Below, piece after piece: positions 11,040 to 25,040 of a stretch of 64,000 bases of DNA. Origin of the DNA: Limnoperna fortunei (taxonomy: Eukaryota; Mollusca; Bivalvia; Mytilida; Modiolidae); contig OX104113.1 in the NCBI GenBank assembly GCA_944474755.1, positions 57,246,074 through 57,310,073 of the forward strand, written 5' to 3'. Positions within the stretch are counted from its first letter, which is position 1. Each line of letters starts with the position of its first letter. The translations under genes were made by a program, and so were the position numbers. The notes beneath the pieces are model-generated. The model did no database searches, was not told where the DNA came from, and saw only the letters and a program-made list of their open reading frames with translations.

Positions 11040-12670
11040 AATAAACTGTACAAAAATAAATAAAGAAACAGTCAATAAACTGTACAAAACTTAATAAAGA
11101 AACAGTCAATAACCTGTACAAAACTCAATAAAGAACCAGTCAATAAACTGTACAAAATTCAATAAAGAACCAGTCAATAACTGTACAAAACTAAATAAAG
11201 AAACAGTCAATAAACTGTACAAAACTAAATAAAGAACCAGTCAATAAATTGTACACAAACTCAATAAAGAACCAGTCAATAAACTGTAGAAAACTGAATA
11301 AAGAACCAGTCAATAAATTGTACACCAACTCAATAAAGAAGCAGTCAATAACTGTACAAAACTGAACAAAGAACCAGTCAATAAACTGTACAAAACTCAA
11401 TAAAGAAACCGTCAATAAACTGTACAAAACTCAATAAAGAACCAGTCAATAAACTGTACAAAATTCAATAAAGAACCAGTCAATAACTGTACAAAACTAA
11501 ATAAAGAAACAGTCAATAAACTGTACAAAACTAAATAAAGAACCAGTCAATAAACTGTACAAAACTCAATAAAAAACCAGTCAATAAACTGTACAAACCT
11601 GAATAAAGAACCAGTCAATGAACATTACAAAACTCAATAAAGAACCAGTCATTAAACTGTACAAACTCAATAAATAACCAGTCAATAAATTGTACACAAA
11701 CTCAATAAAGAAGCAGTCAATAAACTGTTCAAAACTCAATAAAGAACCAGTCAATAAACTTTACAAAACTCAATAAAGAAACAGTCAATAAACTGTACAA
11801 AACTGAATAAAGATCCAGTCAATAAACTGTACAAAACTCAATAAAGAACCAGTCAATAACTGTACAAAACTGAACAAAGAACCAGTCAATAAACTGTACA
11901 AAACTCAATAAAGAACCAGTCAATAAACTGTACAAAACTAAAAAAAAACAGTCAATAAACTGTACAAAACTAAATAAAGAAACAGTCAATAAATTGTACA
12001 CAAACTACATAAAGAAACAGTCAATAAACTGTACAAAACTCAATAAAGAAACAGTCAATAAACTGTACAAAACTAAATAAAGAAACAGTCAATAAACTTT
12101 ACAAAACTCAATAAAGAACCAGTCAATAAACATTACAAAACTGAATAAAGAGCCAGTCAATAAACTGTACAAAACTCAATAAAGAACCAGTCATTAAACT
12201 GTACAAACTCAATAAAGAACCAGTCAATAAATTGTACACAAACTAAATAAAGAACCAGTCAATACACTGTACAAAACTCAATAAAGAACCAGTCAATAAA
12301 CTGTACAAAACTAAATAAAGAAACAGTCAATAAACTGTACAAAACTAAATAAAGAAACAGTCAATAAACTGTAATAAACTAAATAAAGAAACAGTCAATA
12401 AACTGTACAAAACTCAATAAAGAACCAGTCAATAAACATTACAAAACTCAATAAAGAACCAGTCAATAAACTGTACAAAACTCAAAACAGAACCAGTCAA
12501 TAAACTGTACAAAACTAAATAAAGAAACAGTCAATAAACTGTACAAAACTAAATAAAGAACCAGTCAATAAATTGCACACAAACTCAATAAAGAACCAGT
12601 CAATAAACTGTAGAAAACTGAATAAAGAACCAGTCAATAAATTGTACACCAACTCAATAAAGAAGCAGTC
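11040..12670 (+). repeat. Third copy of the 6.36-7.68 kb block
   Basis: The ordered markers of 2,650-3,930 and 6,360-7,675 appear again here: AAAAATAAATAAAG, AATAACCTG (near 11,109), AAATAACCAG (near 11,672), GTTCAAAAC, GAGCCAG, CATTAAAC (12,192) and TGTAGAAAAC (near 12,610). Relative to 6.4 kb the displacement rises from about 4,689 to 4,994 because of an extra 306-bp segment near 11.1-11.4 kb. It diverges from the earlier copies at about 12,670. Confidence 0.75.
11115..11551 (+). repeat. Local 306-bp duplication with AAATTC monomer
   Basis: The rare AAATTCAATAAAG monomer ends its AAATTC at 11,160 and again at 11,466, a displacement of 306 bp or nine monomers. Matching sequence covers about 11,115-11,245 and 11,421-11,551. 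The rest of the unit carries TGTAGAAAAC and TACACCAACTC monomers resembling 7.57-7.68 kb, which suggests exchange with another block. Confidence 0.7.
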
Positions 12671-15600
12671 AATAAACTGTACAAAACTCAATAAAGAACC
12701 AGTCAATAAACTTTACAAAACTCAATAAAGAACAGTCAATAAACTGTACAAAACTGAATAAAGAACCAGTCAATAAACTGTACAAAACTCAATAAAGAAC
12801 CAGTCAATAACTGTACAAAACTGAATAAAGAACCAGTCAATAAACTGTACAAAACTCAATAAAGAACCACTCAATAAACATTACAAAACTGAATAAAGAA
12901 CCAGTCAATAAACTGTACAAAACTGAATAAAAAACCAGTCAATAAACATTACAAAACTGAATAAAGAACCAGTCAATAAACTGTACAAAACTCAAAAAAG
13001 AACCAGTCAATAAACTGTACTAAACTAAATAAAGAAAAGGTCAATAAACTGTACAAAAGTAAATAAAGAAACAGTCAATAAACTGTACAAAACTCAATAA
13101 AGAACCAGTCAATAGACTGTACAAAACTGAACAAAGAACCAGTCAATAAACTGTACAAAACGCAATAAAGAAACAGTCAATAAACTGTACAAAACTGAAT
13201 AAAGAACCAGTCAATAAACTGTACAAAACTCAATAAAGAACCAGTCAATAAATTGTACACAAACTCAAGAAAGAAACAGTCAATAAACTGTACAAAACTC
13301 AATAAAGAACCAGTCAATAAACTGAACAAAACTCAATAAAGAAGCAGTCAATAAACTGTACAAACCTGAATAAAGAACCAGTCAATAAACATACAAAACT
13401 GAATAAAGAACCAGTCAATAAACTGTACAAAACTAAATAAAGAACCAGTCAATAAACTGTACAAAACTCAATAAAAAACCAGTCAATAAACTGTACAAAC
13501 CTGAATAAAGAACCAGTCAATAAACATTACAAAACTCAATAAAGAACCAGTCAATAAACTGTACAAACTCAATAAAGAACCAGTCAATAAATTGTACACA
13601 AACTCAATAAAGAAGCAGTCAATAAACTGTTCAAAACTCAATAAAGAACCAGTCAATAAACTTTACAAAACTCAATAAAGAAACAGTCAATAAACTGTAC
13701 AAAACTGAATAAAGATCCAGTCAATAAACTGTACAAAACTCAATAAAGAACCAGTCAATAACTGTACAAAACTGAACAAAGAACCAGTCAATAAACTGTA
13801 CAAAACTCAATAAAGAACCACTCAATAAACATTACAAAACTGAATAAAGAACCAGTCAATAAACTGTACAAAACTGAATAAAAGACCAGTCAATAAACAT
13901 TACAAAACTGAATAAAGAACCAGTCAATAAACTGTACAAAACTAAAAAAAAACAGTCAATAAACTGTACAAAACTAAATAAAGAAACAGTCAATAAATTG
14001 TACACAAACTACATAAAGAACCAGTCAATAAACTGTACAAAACTCAATATAGAAACAGTCAATAAACTGTACAAAACTAAATAAAGAAACAGTCAATAAA
14101 CTTTACAAAACTCAATAAAGAACCAGTCAATAAACATTACAAAACTGAATAAAGAACCAGTCAATAAACTGTACAAAACTCAATAAAGAACCAGTCATTA
14201 AACTGTACAAACTCAATAAAGAACCAGTCAATAAATTGTACACAAACTAAATAAAGAACCAGTCAATACACTGTACAAAACTCAATAAAGAACCAGTCAA
14301 TAAACTGTACAAAACTAAATAAAGAAACAGTCAATAAACTGTACAAAACTAAATAAAGAAACAGTCAATAAACTGTAATAAACTAAATAAAGAAACAGTC
14401 AATAAACTGTACAAAACTCAATAAAGAACCAGTCAATAAACATTACAAAACTCAATAAAGAACCAGTCAATAAACTGTACAAAACTCAAAACAGAACCAG
14501 TCAATAAACTGTACAAAACTAAATAAAGAAAGAGTCAATAAACTGTACAAAACTAAATAAAGAACCAGTCAATAAATTGTACACAAACTCAATAAAGAAC
14601 CAGTCAATAAACTGTAGAAAACTGAATAAAGAACCAGTCAATAAATTGTACACAAACTCAATAAAGAAGCAGTCAATAAACTGTACAAAACTCAATAAAG
14701 AACCAGTCAATAAACTTTACAAAACTCAATAAAGAACAGTCAATAAACTGTACAAAACTGAATAAAGAACCAGTCAATAAACTGTACAAAACTCAATAAA
14801 GAACCAGTCATTAAACTGTACAAACTCAATAAAGAACCAGTCAATAAATTGTACACAAACTAAATAAAGAACCAGTCAATACACTGTACAAAACTCAATA
14901 AAGAACCAGTCAATAAACTGTACAAAACTAAATAAAGAAACAGTCAATAAACTGTACAAAACTAAATAAAGAAACAGTCAATAAACTGTAATAAACTAAA
15001 TAAAGAAACAGTCAATAAACTGTACAAAACTCAATAAAGAACCAGTCAATAAACATTACAAAACTCAATAAAGAACCAGTCAATAAACTGTACAAAACTC
15101 AAAACAGAACCAGTCAATAAACTGTACAAAACTAAATAAAGAAACAGTCAATAAACTGTACAAAACTAAATAAAGAACCAGTCAATAAATTGTACACAAA
15201 CTCAATAAAGAACCAGTCAATAAACTGTAGAAAACTGAATAAAGAACCAGTCAATAAATTGTACACCAACTCAATAAAGAAGCAGTCAATAAACTGTACA
15301 AAACTCAATAAAGAACCAGTCAATAAACTTTACAAAACTCAATAAAGAACAGTCAATAAACTGTACAAAACTGAATAAAGAACCAGTCAATAAACTGTAC
15401 AAAACTCAATAAAGAACCAGTCAATAACTGTACAAAACTGAATAAAGAACCAGTCAATAAACTGTACAAAACTCAATAAAGAACCACTCAATAAACATTA
15501 CAAAACTGAATAAAGAACCAGTCAATAAACTGTACAAAACTGAATAAAAAACCAGTCAATAAACATTACAAAACTGAATAAAGAACCAGTCAATAAACTG

Positions 15601-17390
15601 TACAAAACTCAAAAAAGAACCAGTCAATAAACTGTACTAAACTAAATAAAGAAAAAGTCAATAAACTGTACAAAACTAAATAAAGAACCAGTCAATAAAC
15701 TGTACAAAACTCAATAAAGAACCAGTCAATAGACTGTACAAAACTGAACAAAGAACCAGTCAATAAACTGTACAAAACTCAATAAAGAAACAGTCAATAA
15801 ACTGTACGAAACTGAATAAAGAACCAGTCAATAAACTGTACAAAACTCAATAAAGAACCAGTCAATAAATTGTACACAAACTCAAGAAAGAAACAGTCAA
15901 TAAACTGTACAAAACTCAATAAAGAACCAGTCAATAAACTGAACAAAACTCAATAAAGAAGCAGTCAATAAACTGTACAAACCTGAATAAAGAACCAGTC
16001 AATAAACATACAAAACTGAATAAAGAACCAGTCAATAAACTGTACAAAACTAAATAAAGAACCAGTCAATAAACTGTACAAAACTCAATAAAAAACCAGT
16101 CAATAAACTGTACAAACCTGAATAAAGAACCAGTCAATAAACATTACAAAACTCAATAAAGAACCAGTCATTAAACTGTACAAACTCAATAAAGAACCAG
16201 TCAATAAATTGTACACAAACTCAATAAAGAAGCAGTCAATAAACTGTTCAAAACTCAATAAAGAACCAGTCAATAAACTTTACAAAACTCAATAAAGAAA
16301 CAGTCAATAAACTGTACAAAACTGAATAAAGATCCAGTCAATAAACTGTACAAAACTCAATAAAGAACCAGTCAATAACTGTACAAAACTGAACAAAGAA
16401 CCAGTCAATAAACTGTACAAAACTCAATAAAGAACCACTCAATAAACATTACAAAACTGAATAAAGAACCAGTCAATAAACTGTACAAAACTGAATAAAA
16501 AACCAGTCAATAAACATTACAAAACTGAATAAAGAACCAGTCAATAAACTGTACAAAACTAAAAAAAAACAGTCAATAAACTGTACAAAACTAAATAAAG
16601 AAACAGTCAATAAATTGTACACAAACTACATAAAGAACCAGTCAATATACTGTACAAAACTCAATATAGAAACAGTCAATAAACTGTACAAAACTAAATA
16701 AAGAAACAGTCAATAAACTTTACAAAACTCAATAAAGAACCAGTCAATAAACATTACAAAACTGAATAAAGAACCAGTCAATAAACTGTACAAAACTCAA
16801 TAAAGAACCAGTCATTAAACTGTACAAACTCAATAAAGAACCAGTCAATAATATGTACACAAACTAAATAAAGAACCAGTCAATACACTGTACAAAACTC
16901 AATAAAGAACCAGTCAATAAACTGTACAAAACTAAATAAAGAAACAGTCAATAAACTGTACAAAACTAAATAAAGAAACAGTCAACAAACTGTAATAAAC
17001 TAAATAAAGAAACAGTCAATAAACTGTACAAAACTCAATAAAGAACCAGTCAATAAACTGTACAAAACTCAAAACAGAACCAGTCAATAAACTGTACAAA
17101 ACTAAATAAAGAAAGAGACAATAAACTGTACAAAACTAAATAAAGAACCAGTCAATAAATTGTACACAAACTCAATAAAGAACCAGTCAATAAACTGTAG
17201 AAAACTGAATAAAGAACCAGTCAATAAATTGTACACAAACTCAATAAAGAAGCAGTCAATAAACTGTACAAAACTCAATAAAGAACCAGTCAATAAACTT
17301 TACAAAACTCAATAAAGAACAGTCAATAAACTGTACAAAACTGAATACAGAACCAGTCAATAAACTGTACAAAACTCAATAAAGAACCAG
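12190..17390 (+). repeat. 2,617-bp tandem duplication
   Basis: Unit 1 is about 12,190-14,808 and unit 2 about 14,809-17,390. CATTAAAC (12,192 to 14,809), CATACAAAAC (13,390 to 16,007) and the CAATATAG variant (14,045 to 16,662) all recur at 2,617 bp. Near 17,060 unit 2 has lost one monomer, so later markers lie 2,583 bp apart. Private changes in unit 2 include CAATATAC (near 16,646), a TAATATGTACAC junction (near 16,850) and GAGACAATAAAC (near 17,114). Confidence 0.85.
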
Positions 17391-20300
17391 TCAATAACTG
17401 TACAAAACTGAATAAAGAACCAGTCAATAAACTGTACAAAACTCAATAAAGAACCACTCAATAAACATTACAAAACTGAATAAAGAACCAGTCAATAAAC
17501 TGTACAAAACTGAATAAAAAACCAGTCAATAAACATTACAAAACTGAATAAAGAACCAGTCAATAAACTGTACAAAACTCAAAAAAGAACCAGTCAATAA
17601 ACTGTACTAAACTAAATAAAGAAAAAGTCAATAAACTGTACAAAACTAAATAAAGAAACAGTCAATAAACTGTACAAAACTCAATAAAGAACCAGTCAAT
17701 AAACTGTACAAAACTGAACAAAGAACCAGTCTATAAACTGTACAAAACGCAATAAAGAAACAGTCAATAAACTGTACAAAACTGAATAAAGAACCAGTCA
17801 ATAAACTGTACAAAAGTCAATAAAGAACCAGTCAATAAATTGTACACAAACTCAAGAAAGAAACAGTCAATAAACAGTACAAAACTCAATAAAGAACCAG
17901 TAAATAAACTGAACAAAACTCAATAAAGAAGCAGTCAATAAACTGTACAAACCTGAATAAAGAACCAGTCAATAAACATACAAAACTGAATAAAGAACCA
18001 GTCAATAAACTGTACAAAACTAAATAAAGAACCAGTCAATAAACTGTACAAAACTCAATAAAAAACCAGTCAATAAACTGTACAAACCTGAATAAAGAAC
18101 CAGTCAATAAACATTACAAAACTCAATAAAGAACCAGTCATTAAACTGTACAAACTCAATAAAGAACCAGTCAATAAACTGTACAAAACTAAATAAAGAA
18201 ACAGTCAATAAACTGTACAAAACTAAATAAAGAAACAGTCAATAAACTGTAATAAACTAAATAAAGAAACAGTCAATAAACTGTACAAAACTCAATAAAG
18301 AACCAGTCAATAAACATTACAAAACTCAATAAAGAACCAGTCAATAAACTGTACAAAACTCAAAAAAGAACCAGTCAATAAACTGTACAAAACTAAATAA
18401 AGAAACAGTCAATAAACTGTACAAAACTAAATAAAGAACCAGTCAATAAATTGTACACAAACTCAATAAAGAACCAGTCAATAAACTGTAGAAAACTGAA
18501 TAAAGAACCAGTCAATAAATTGTACACCAACTCAATAAAGAAGCAGTCAATAAACTGTACAAAACTCAATAAAGAACCAGTCAATAAACTTTACAAAACT
18601 CAATAAAGAACAGTCAATAAACTGTACAAAACTGAATAAAGAACCAGTCAATAAACTGTACAAAACTCAATAAAGAACCAGTCAATAACTGTACAAAACT
18701 GAATAAAGAACCAGTCAATAAACTGTACAAAACTCAATAAAGAACCACTCAATAAACATTACAAAACTGAATAAAGAACCAGTCAATAAACTGTACAAAA
18801 CTGAATAAAAAACCAGTCAATAAACATTACAAAACTGAATAAAGAACCAGTCAATAAACTGTACAAAACTCAAAAAAGAACCAGTCAATAAACTGTACTA
18901 AACTAAATAAAGAAAAAGTCAATAAACTGTACAAAACTAAATAAAGAAACAGTCAATAAATTGTACAAAACTCATTAAAGAACCAGTCAATAGACTGTAC
19001 AAAACTGAACAAAGAACCAGTCAATAAACAGTACAAATATCAACAAAGAAACAGTCAATAAACTGTACGAAACTGAATAAAGAACCAGTCAATAAACTGT
19101 ACAAAACTCAATAAAGAACCAGTCAATAAATTGTACACAAACTCAAGAAAGAAACAGTCAATAAACTGTACAAAACTCAATAAAGAACCAGTCAATAAAC
19201 TGAACAAAACTCAATAAAGAAGCAGTCAATAAACTGTACAAACCTGAATAAAGAACCAGTCAATAAACATACAAAACTGAATAAAGAACCAGTCAATAAA
19301 CTGTACAAAACTAAATAAAGAACCAGTCAATAAACTGTACAAAACTCAATAAAAAACCAGTCAATAAACTGTACAAACCTGAATAAAGAACCAGTCAATA
19401 AACATTACAAAACTCAATAAAGAACCAGTCATTAAACTGTACAAACTCAATAAAGAACCAGTCAATAAATTGTACACAAACTCAATAAAGAAGCAGTCAA
19501 TAAACTGTTCAAAACTCAATAAAGAACCAGTCAATAAACTTTACAAAACTCAATAAAGAAACAGTCAATAAACTGTACAAAACTGAATAAAGATCCAGTC
19601 AATAAACTGTACAAAACTCAATAAAGAACCAGTCAATAACTGTACAAAACTGAACAAAGAACCAGTCAATAAACTGTACAAAACTCAATAAAGAACCACT
19701 CAATAAACATTACAAAACTGAATAAAGAACCAGTCAATAAACTGTACAAAACTGAATAAAAAACCAGTCAATAAACATTACAAAACTGAATAAAGAACCA
19801 GTCAATAAACTGTACAAAACTAAAAAAAAACAGTCAATAAACTGTACAAAACTAAATAAAGAAACAGTCAATAAATTGTACACAAACTACATAAAGAACC
19901 AGTCAATATACTGTACAAAACTCAATATAGAAACAGTCAATAAACTGTACAAAACTAAATAAAGAAACAGTCAATAAACTTTACAAAACTCAATAAAGAA
20001 CCAGTCAATAAACATTACAAAACTGAATAAAGAACCAGTCAATAAACTGTACAAAACTCAATAAAGAACCAGTCATTAAACTGTACAAACTCAATAAAGA
20101 ACCAGTCGATAATATGTACACAAACTAAGTAAAAAACCAGTCAATACACTGTACAAAACTCAATAAAGAACCAGTCAATAAACTGTACAAAACTAAATAA
20201 AGAAACAGTCAATAAACTGTACAAAACTAAATAAAGAAACAGTCAACAAACTGTAATAAACTAAATAAAGAAACAGTCAATAAACTGTACAAAACTCAAT

Positions 20301-21437
20301 AAAGAACCAGTCAATAAACTGTACAAAACTCAAAACAGAACCAGTCAATAAACTGTACAAAACTAAATAAAGAAAGAGACAATAAACTGTACAAAACTAA
20401 ATAAAGAACCAGTCAATAAATTGTACACAAACTCAATAAAGAACCAGTCAATAAACTGTAGAAAACTGAATAAAGAACCAGTCAATAAATTGTACACAAA
20501 CTCAATAAAGAAGCAGTCAATAAACTGTACAAAACTCAATAAAGAACCAGTCAATAAACTTTACAAAACTCAATAAAGAACAGTCAATAAACTGTACAAA
20601 ACTGAATACAGAACCAGTCAATAAACTGTACAAAACTCAATAAAGAACCAGTCAATAACTGTACAAAACTGAATAAAGCACCAGTCAATAAACTGTACAA
20701 AACTCAATAAAGAACCACTCAATAAACATTACAAAACTGAATAAAGAACCAGTCAATAAACTGTACAAAACTGAATAAAAAACCAGTCAATAAACATTAC
20801 AAAACTGAATAAAGAACCAGTCAATAAACTGTACAAAACTCAAAAAAGAAAAAGTCAATAAACTGTACTAAACTAAATAAAGAAAAAGTCAATAAACTGT
20901 ACAAAACTAAATAAAGAAACAGTCAATAAACTGTACAAAACTCAATAAAGAACCAGTCAATAAACTGTACAAAACTGAACAAAGAACCAGTCTATAAACT
21001 GTACAAAACGCAATAAAGAAACAGTCAATAAACTGTACAAAACTGAATAAAGAACCAGTCAATAAACTGTACAAAAGTCAATAAAGAACCAGTCAATAAA
21101 TTGTACACAAACTCAAGAAAGAAACAGTCAATAAACTGTACAAAACTCAATAAAGAACCAGTAAATAAACTGAACAAAACTCAATAAAGAAGCAGTCAAT
21201 AAACTGTACAAACCTGAATAAAGAACCAGTCAATAAACATACAAAACTGAATAAAGAACCAGTCAATAAACTGTACAAAACTAAATAAAGAACCAGTCAA
21301 TAAACTGTACAAAACTCAATAAAAAACCAGTCAATAAACTGTACAAACCTGAATAAAGAACCAGTCAATAAACATTACAAAACTCAATAAAGAACCAGTC
21401 ATTAAACTGTACAAACTCAATAAAGAACCAGTCAATA
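14891..21437 (+). repeat. 3,261-bp tandem duplication
   Basis: Unit 1 is about 14,916-18,176 and unit 2 about 18,177-21,437. By direct base comparison the match begins at 14,891/18,152 and ends near 18,177/21,438, so the junction lies in a shared stretch of about 25 bases. Private variants repeated at this spacing include CAATATAC, TAATATGTACAC, GAGACAATAAAC, GAATACAG (17,345 region), CAGTCTATAAAC (17,730 region), AAAAGTCAATAAAG (17,812 region) and CAGTAAATAAACTGAAC. Only scattered differences separate the units, for example AATATCAACAAAG near 19,035. Confidence 0.9.
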
Positions 21438-22070
21438 AATTGTACACAAACTCAATAAAGAAGCAGTCAATAAACTGTTCAAAACTCAATAAAGAACCAG
21501 TCAATAAACTTTACAAAACTCAATAAAGAAACAGTCAATAAACTGTACAAAACTGAATAAAGATCCAGTCAATAAACTGTACAAAACTCAATAAAGAACC
21601 AGTCAATAACTGTACAAAACTGAACAAAGAACCAGTCAATAAACTGTACAAAACTCAATAAAGAACCACTCAATAAACATTACAAAACTGAATAAAGAAC
21701 CAGTCAATAAACTGTACAAAACTGAATAAAAAACCAGTCAATAAACATTACAAAACTGAATAAAGAACCAGTCAATAAACTGTACAAAACTAAAAAAAAA
21801 CAGTCAATAAACTGTACAAAACTAAATAAAGAAACAGTCAATAAATTGTACACAAACTACATAAAGAACCAGTCAATAAACTGTACAAAACTCAATAAAG
21901 AACCAGTCAATAAACTGTACAAAACTAAATAAAGAAACAGTCAATAAACATTACAAAACTAAATAAAGAAACAGTCAATAAACTGTAATAAACTAAATAA
22001 AGAAACAGTCAATAAACTGTACAAAACTCAATAAAGAACCAGTCAATAAACATTACAAAACTGAATAAAG
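21438..22070 (+). repeat. Satellite segment after the 3,261-bp duplication
   Basis: Positions 21,438-21,870 follow the same monomer order as 19,468-19,900, with TTGTACAC, GTTCAAAAC, GATCCAG, CCACTC and A-run monomers. The remainder holds the TACATAAAG, CATTAC and TGTAATAAAC variants. I see no gene and no separate local duplication here. Confidence 0.75.
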
Positions 22071-24590
22071 AACCAGTCAATAAACTGTACAAAACTAAAT
22101 AAAGAAACAGTCAATAAACTGTACAAAACTCAATAAAGAACCAGTCAATAAACTGTACAAAACTGAACAAAGAACCAGTCAATAAACTGTACAAAACGCA
22201 ATAAAGAAACAGTCAATAAACTGTACAAAACTGAATAAAGAACCAGTCAATAAACTGTACAAAACTCAATAAAGAACCAGTCAATAAATTGTACACAAAC
22301 TCAAGAAAGAAACAGTCAATAAACTGTACAAAACTCAATAAAGAACCAGTCAATAAACTGAACAAAACTCAATAAAGAAGCAGTCAATAAACTGTACAAA
22401 CCTGAATAAAGAACCAGTCAATAAACATACAAAACTGAATAAAGAACCAGTCAATAAACTGTACAAAACTAAATAAAGAACCAGTCAATAAACTGTACAA
22501 AACTCAATAAAAAAAAGTCAATAAACTGTACAAACCTGAATAAAGAACCAGTCAATAAACATTACAAAACTCAATAAAGAACCAGTCATTAAACTGTACA
22601 AACTCAATAAAGAACCAGTCAATAAATTGTACACAAACTCAATAAAGAAGCAGTCAATAAACTGTTCAAAACTCAATAAAGAACCAGTCAATAAACTTTA
22701 CAAAACTCAATAAAGAAACAGTCAATAAACTGTACAAAACTGAATAAAGATCCAGTCAATAAACTGTACAAAACTCAATAAAGAACCAGCCAATAACTGT
22801 ACAAAACTGAACAAAGAACCAGTCAATAAACTGTACAAAACTCAATAAAGAACCACTCAATAAACATTACAAAACTGAATAAAGAACCAGTCAATAAACT
22901 GTACAAAACTAAATAAAAAACCAGTCAATAAACATTACAAAACTGAATAAAGAACCAGTCAATAAACTGTACAAAACTAAAAAAAAACAGTCAATAAACT
23001 GTACAAAACTAAATAAAGAAACAGTCAATAAACTGTACAAAACTCAATAAAGAACCACTCAATAAACATTACAAAACTGAATAAAGAACCAGTCAATAAA
23101 CTGTACAAAACTAAATAAAAAACCAGTCAATAAACATTACAAAACTGAATAAAGAACCAGTCAATAAACTGTACAAAACTAAAAAAAAACAGTCAATAAA
23201 CTGTACAAAACTAAATAAAGAAACAGTCAATAAACTGTACAAAACTCAATAAAGAACCAGTCAATAAACTGTAGAAAACTGAATAAAGAACCAGTCAATA
23301 AATTGTACAGAAACTCAATAAAGAAGCAGTCAATAAACTGTACAAAACTCAATAAAGAACCAGTCAATAAACTTTACAAAACTCAATAAAGAACAGTCAA
23401 TAAACTGTACAAAACTGAATAAAGAACCAGTCAATAAACTGTACAAAACTGAATAAAGAACCAGTCAATAACTGTACAAAACTGAATAAAGAACCAGTCA
23501 ATAAACTGTACAAAACTCAATATAGAACCACTCAATAAACATTACAAAACTGAATAAAGAACCAGTCAATAAACTGTACAAAACTGAATAAAAAACCAGT
23601 CAATAAACATTACAAAACTGAATAAAGAACCAGTCAATAAACTGTACAAAACTCAAAAAAGAACCAGTCAATAAACTGTACTAAACTAAATAAAGAAAAA
23701 GTCAATAAACTGTACAAAACTAAATAAAGAAACAGTCAATAAACTGTACAAAACTCAATAAAGAACCAGTCAATAAACTGTACAAAACTGAACAAAGAAC
23801 CAGTCAATAAACTGTACAAAACGCAATAAAGAAACAGTCAATAAACTGTACAAAACTGAATAAAGAACCAGTCAATAAACTGTACAAAACTCAATAAAGA
23901 ACCAGTCAATAAATTGTACACAAACTCAAGAAAGAAACAGTCAATAAACTGTACAAAACTCAATAAAGAACCAGTCAATAAACTGAACAAAACTCAATAA
24001 AGAAGCAGTCAATAAACTGTACAAACCTGAATAAAGAACCAGTCAATAAACATACAAAACTGAATAAAGAACCAGTCAATAAACTGTACAAAACTAAATA
24101 AAGAACCAGTCAATAAACTGTACAAAACTCAATAAAATACCAGTCAATAAACTGTACAAACCTGAATAAAGAACCAGTCAATAAACATTACAAAACTCAA
24201 TAAAGAACCAGTCATTAAACTGTACAAACTCAATAAAGAACCAGTCAATAAATTGTACACAAACTCAATAAAGAACCAGTCAATAAACTTTACAAAACTC
24301 AATAAAGAAACAGTCAATAAACTGTACAAAACTGAATAAAGATCCAGTCAATAAACTGTACAAAACTCAATAAATAACCAGTCAATAACTGTACAAAACT
24401 GAACAAAGAACCAGTCAATAAACTGTACAAAACTCAATAAAGAACCACTCAATAAACATTAAAAACTGAATAAAGAACCAGTCAATAAACTGTACAAAAC
24501 TGAATAAAAAACCAGTCAATAAACATTACAAAACTGAATAAAGAACCAGTCAATAAACTGTACAAAACTAAAAAAAAACAGTCAATAAAC
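22070..24590 (+). repeat. 1,624-bp displaced duplication
   Basis: Sequence at about 22,070-23,010 matches 23,700-24,590. GAACAAAG (22,165 to 23,790) and CATACAAAAC (22,427 to 24,051) recur 1,624-1,625 bp apart. The second copy lacks two monomers near 24,265. The middle, near 23,250-23,700, resembles 20,450-20,900, so the unit probably captured material from the neighbouring block. Confidence 0.75.
22830..23235 (+). repeat. 202-bp (6-monomer) tandem duplication
   Basis: The CCACTC monomer recurs 202 bp apart (22,853 and 23,055), followed in both copies by a CATTAC monomer, a CTAAATAAAAAACC monomer and an A-run monomer. CTAAATAAAAAACC here replaces the usual CTGAATAAAAAACC and is shared by the two copies, which supports a recent local duplication. 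Confidence 0.75.
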
Positions 24591-25040
24591 TGTACAAACC
24601 TGAATAAAGAACCAGTCAATAAACATTACAAAACTCAATAAAGAACCAGTCATTAAACTGTACAAACTCAATAAAGAACCAGTCAATAAATTGTACACAA
24701 ACTCAATAAAGAAGCAGTCAATAAACTGTTCAAAACTCAATAAAGAACCAGTCAATAAACTTTACAAAACTCAATAAAGAAACAGTCAATAAACTGTACA
24801 AAACTGAATAAAGATCCAGCCAATAAACTGTACAAAACTCAATAAAGAACCAGTTAATAACTGTACAAAACTGAACAAAGAACCAGTCAATAAACTGTAC
24901 AAAACTCAATAAAGAACCACTCAATAAACATTACAAAACTGAATAAAGAACCAGTCAATAAACTGTACAAAACTGAATAAAAAACCAGTCAATAAACATT
25001 ACAAAACTGAATAAAGAACCAGTCAATAAACTGTACAAAA
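24150..25040 (+). repeat. 438/472-bp tandem duplication
   Basis: A CAAACCTG monomer (CC at 24,161 and 24,599) and CATTAAAC (near 24,212 and 24,650) recur 438 bp apart. After one extra monomer in the second copy the spacing becomes about 472 bp, as shown by the GAACAAAG monomers at 24,401 and 24,872. The second copy is the start of the 984-bp unit that follows. Confidence 0.7.
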
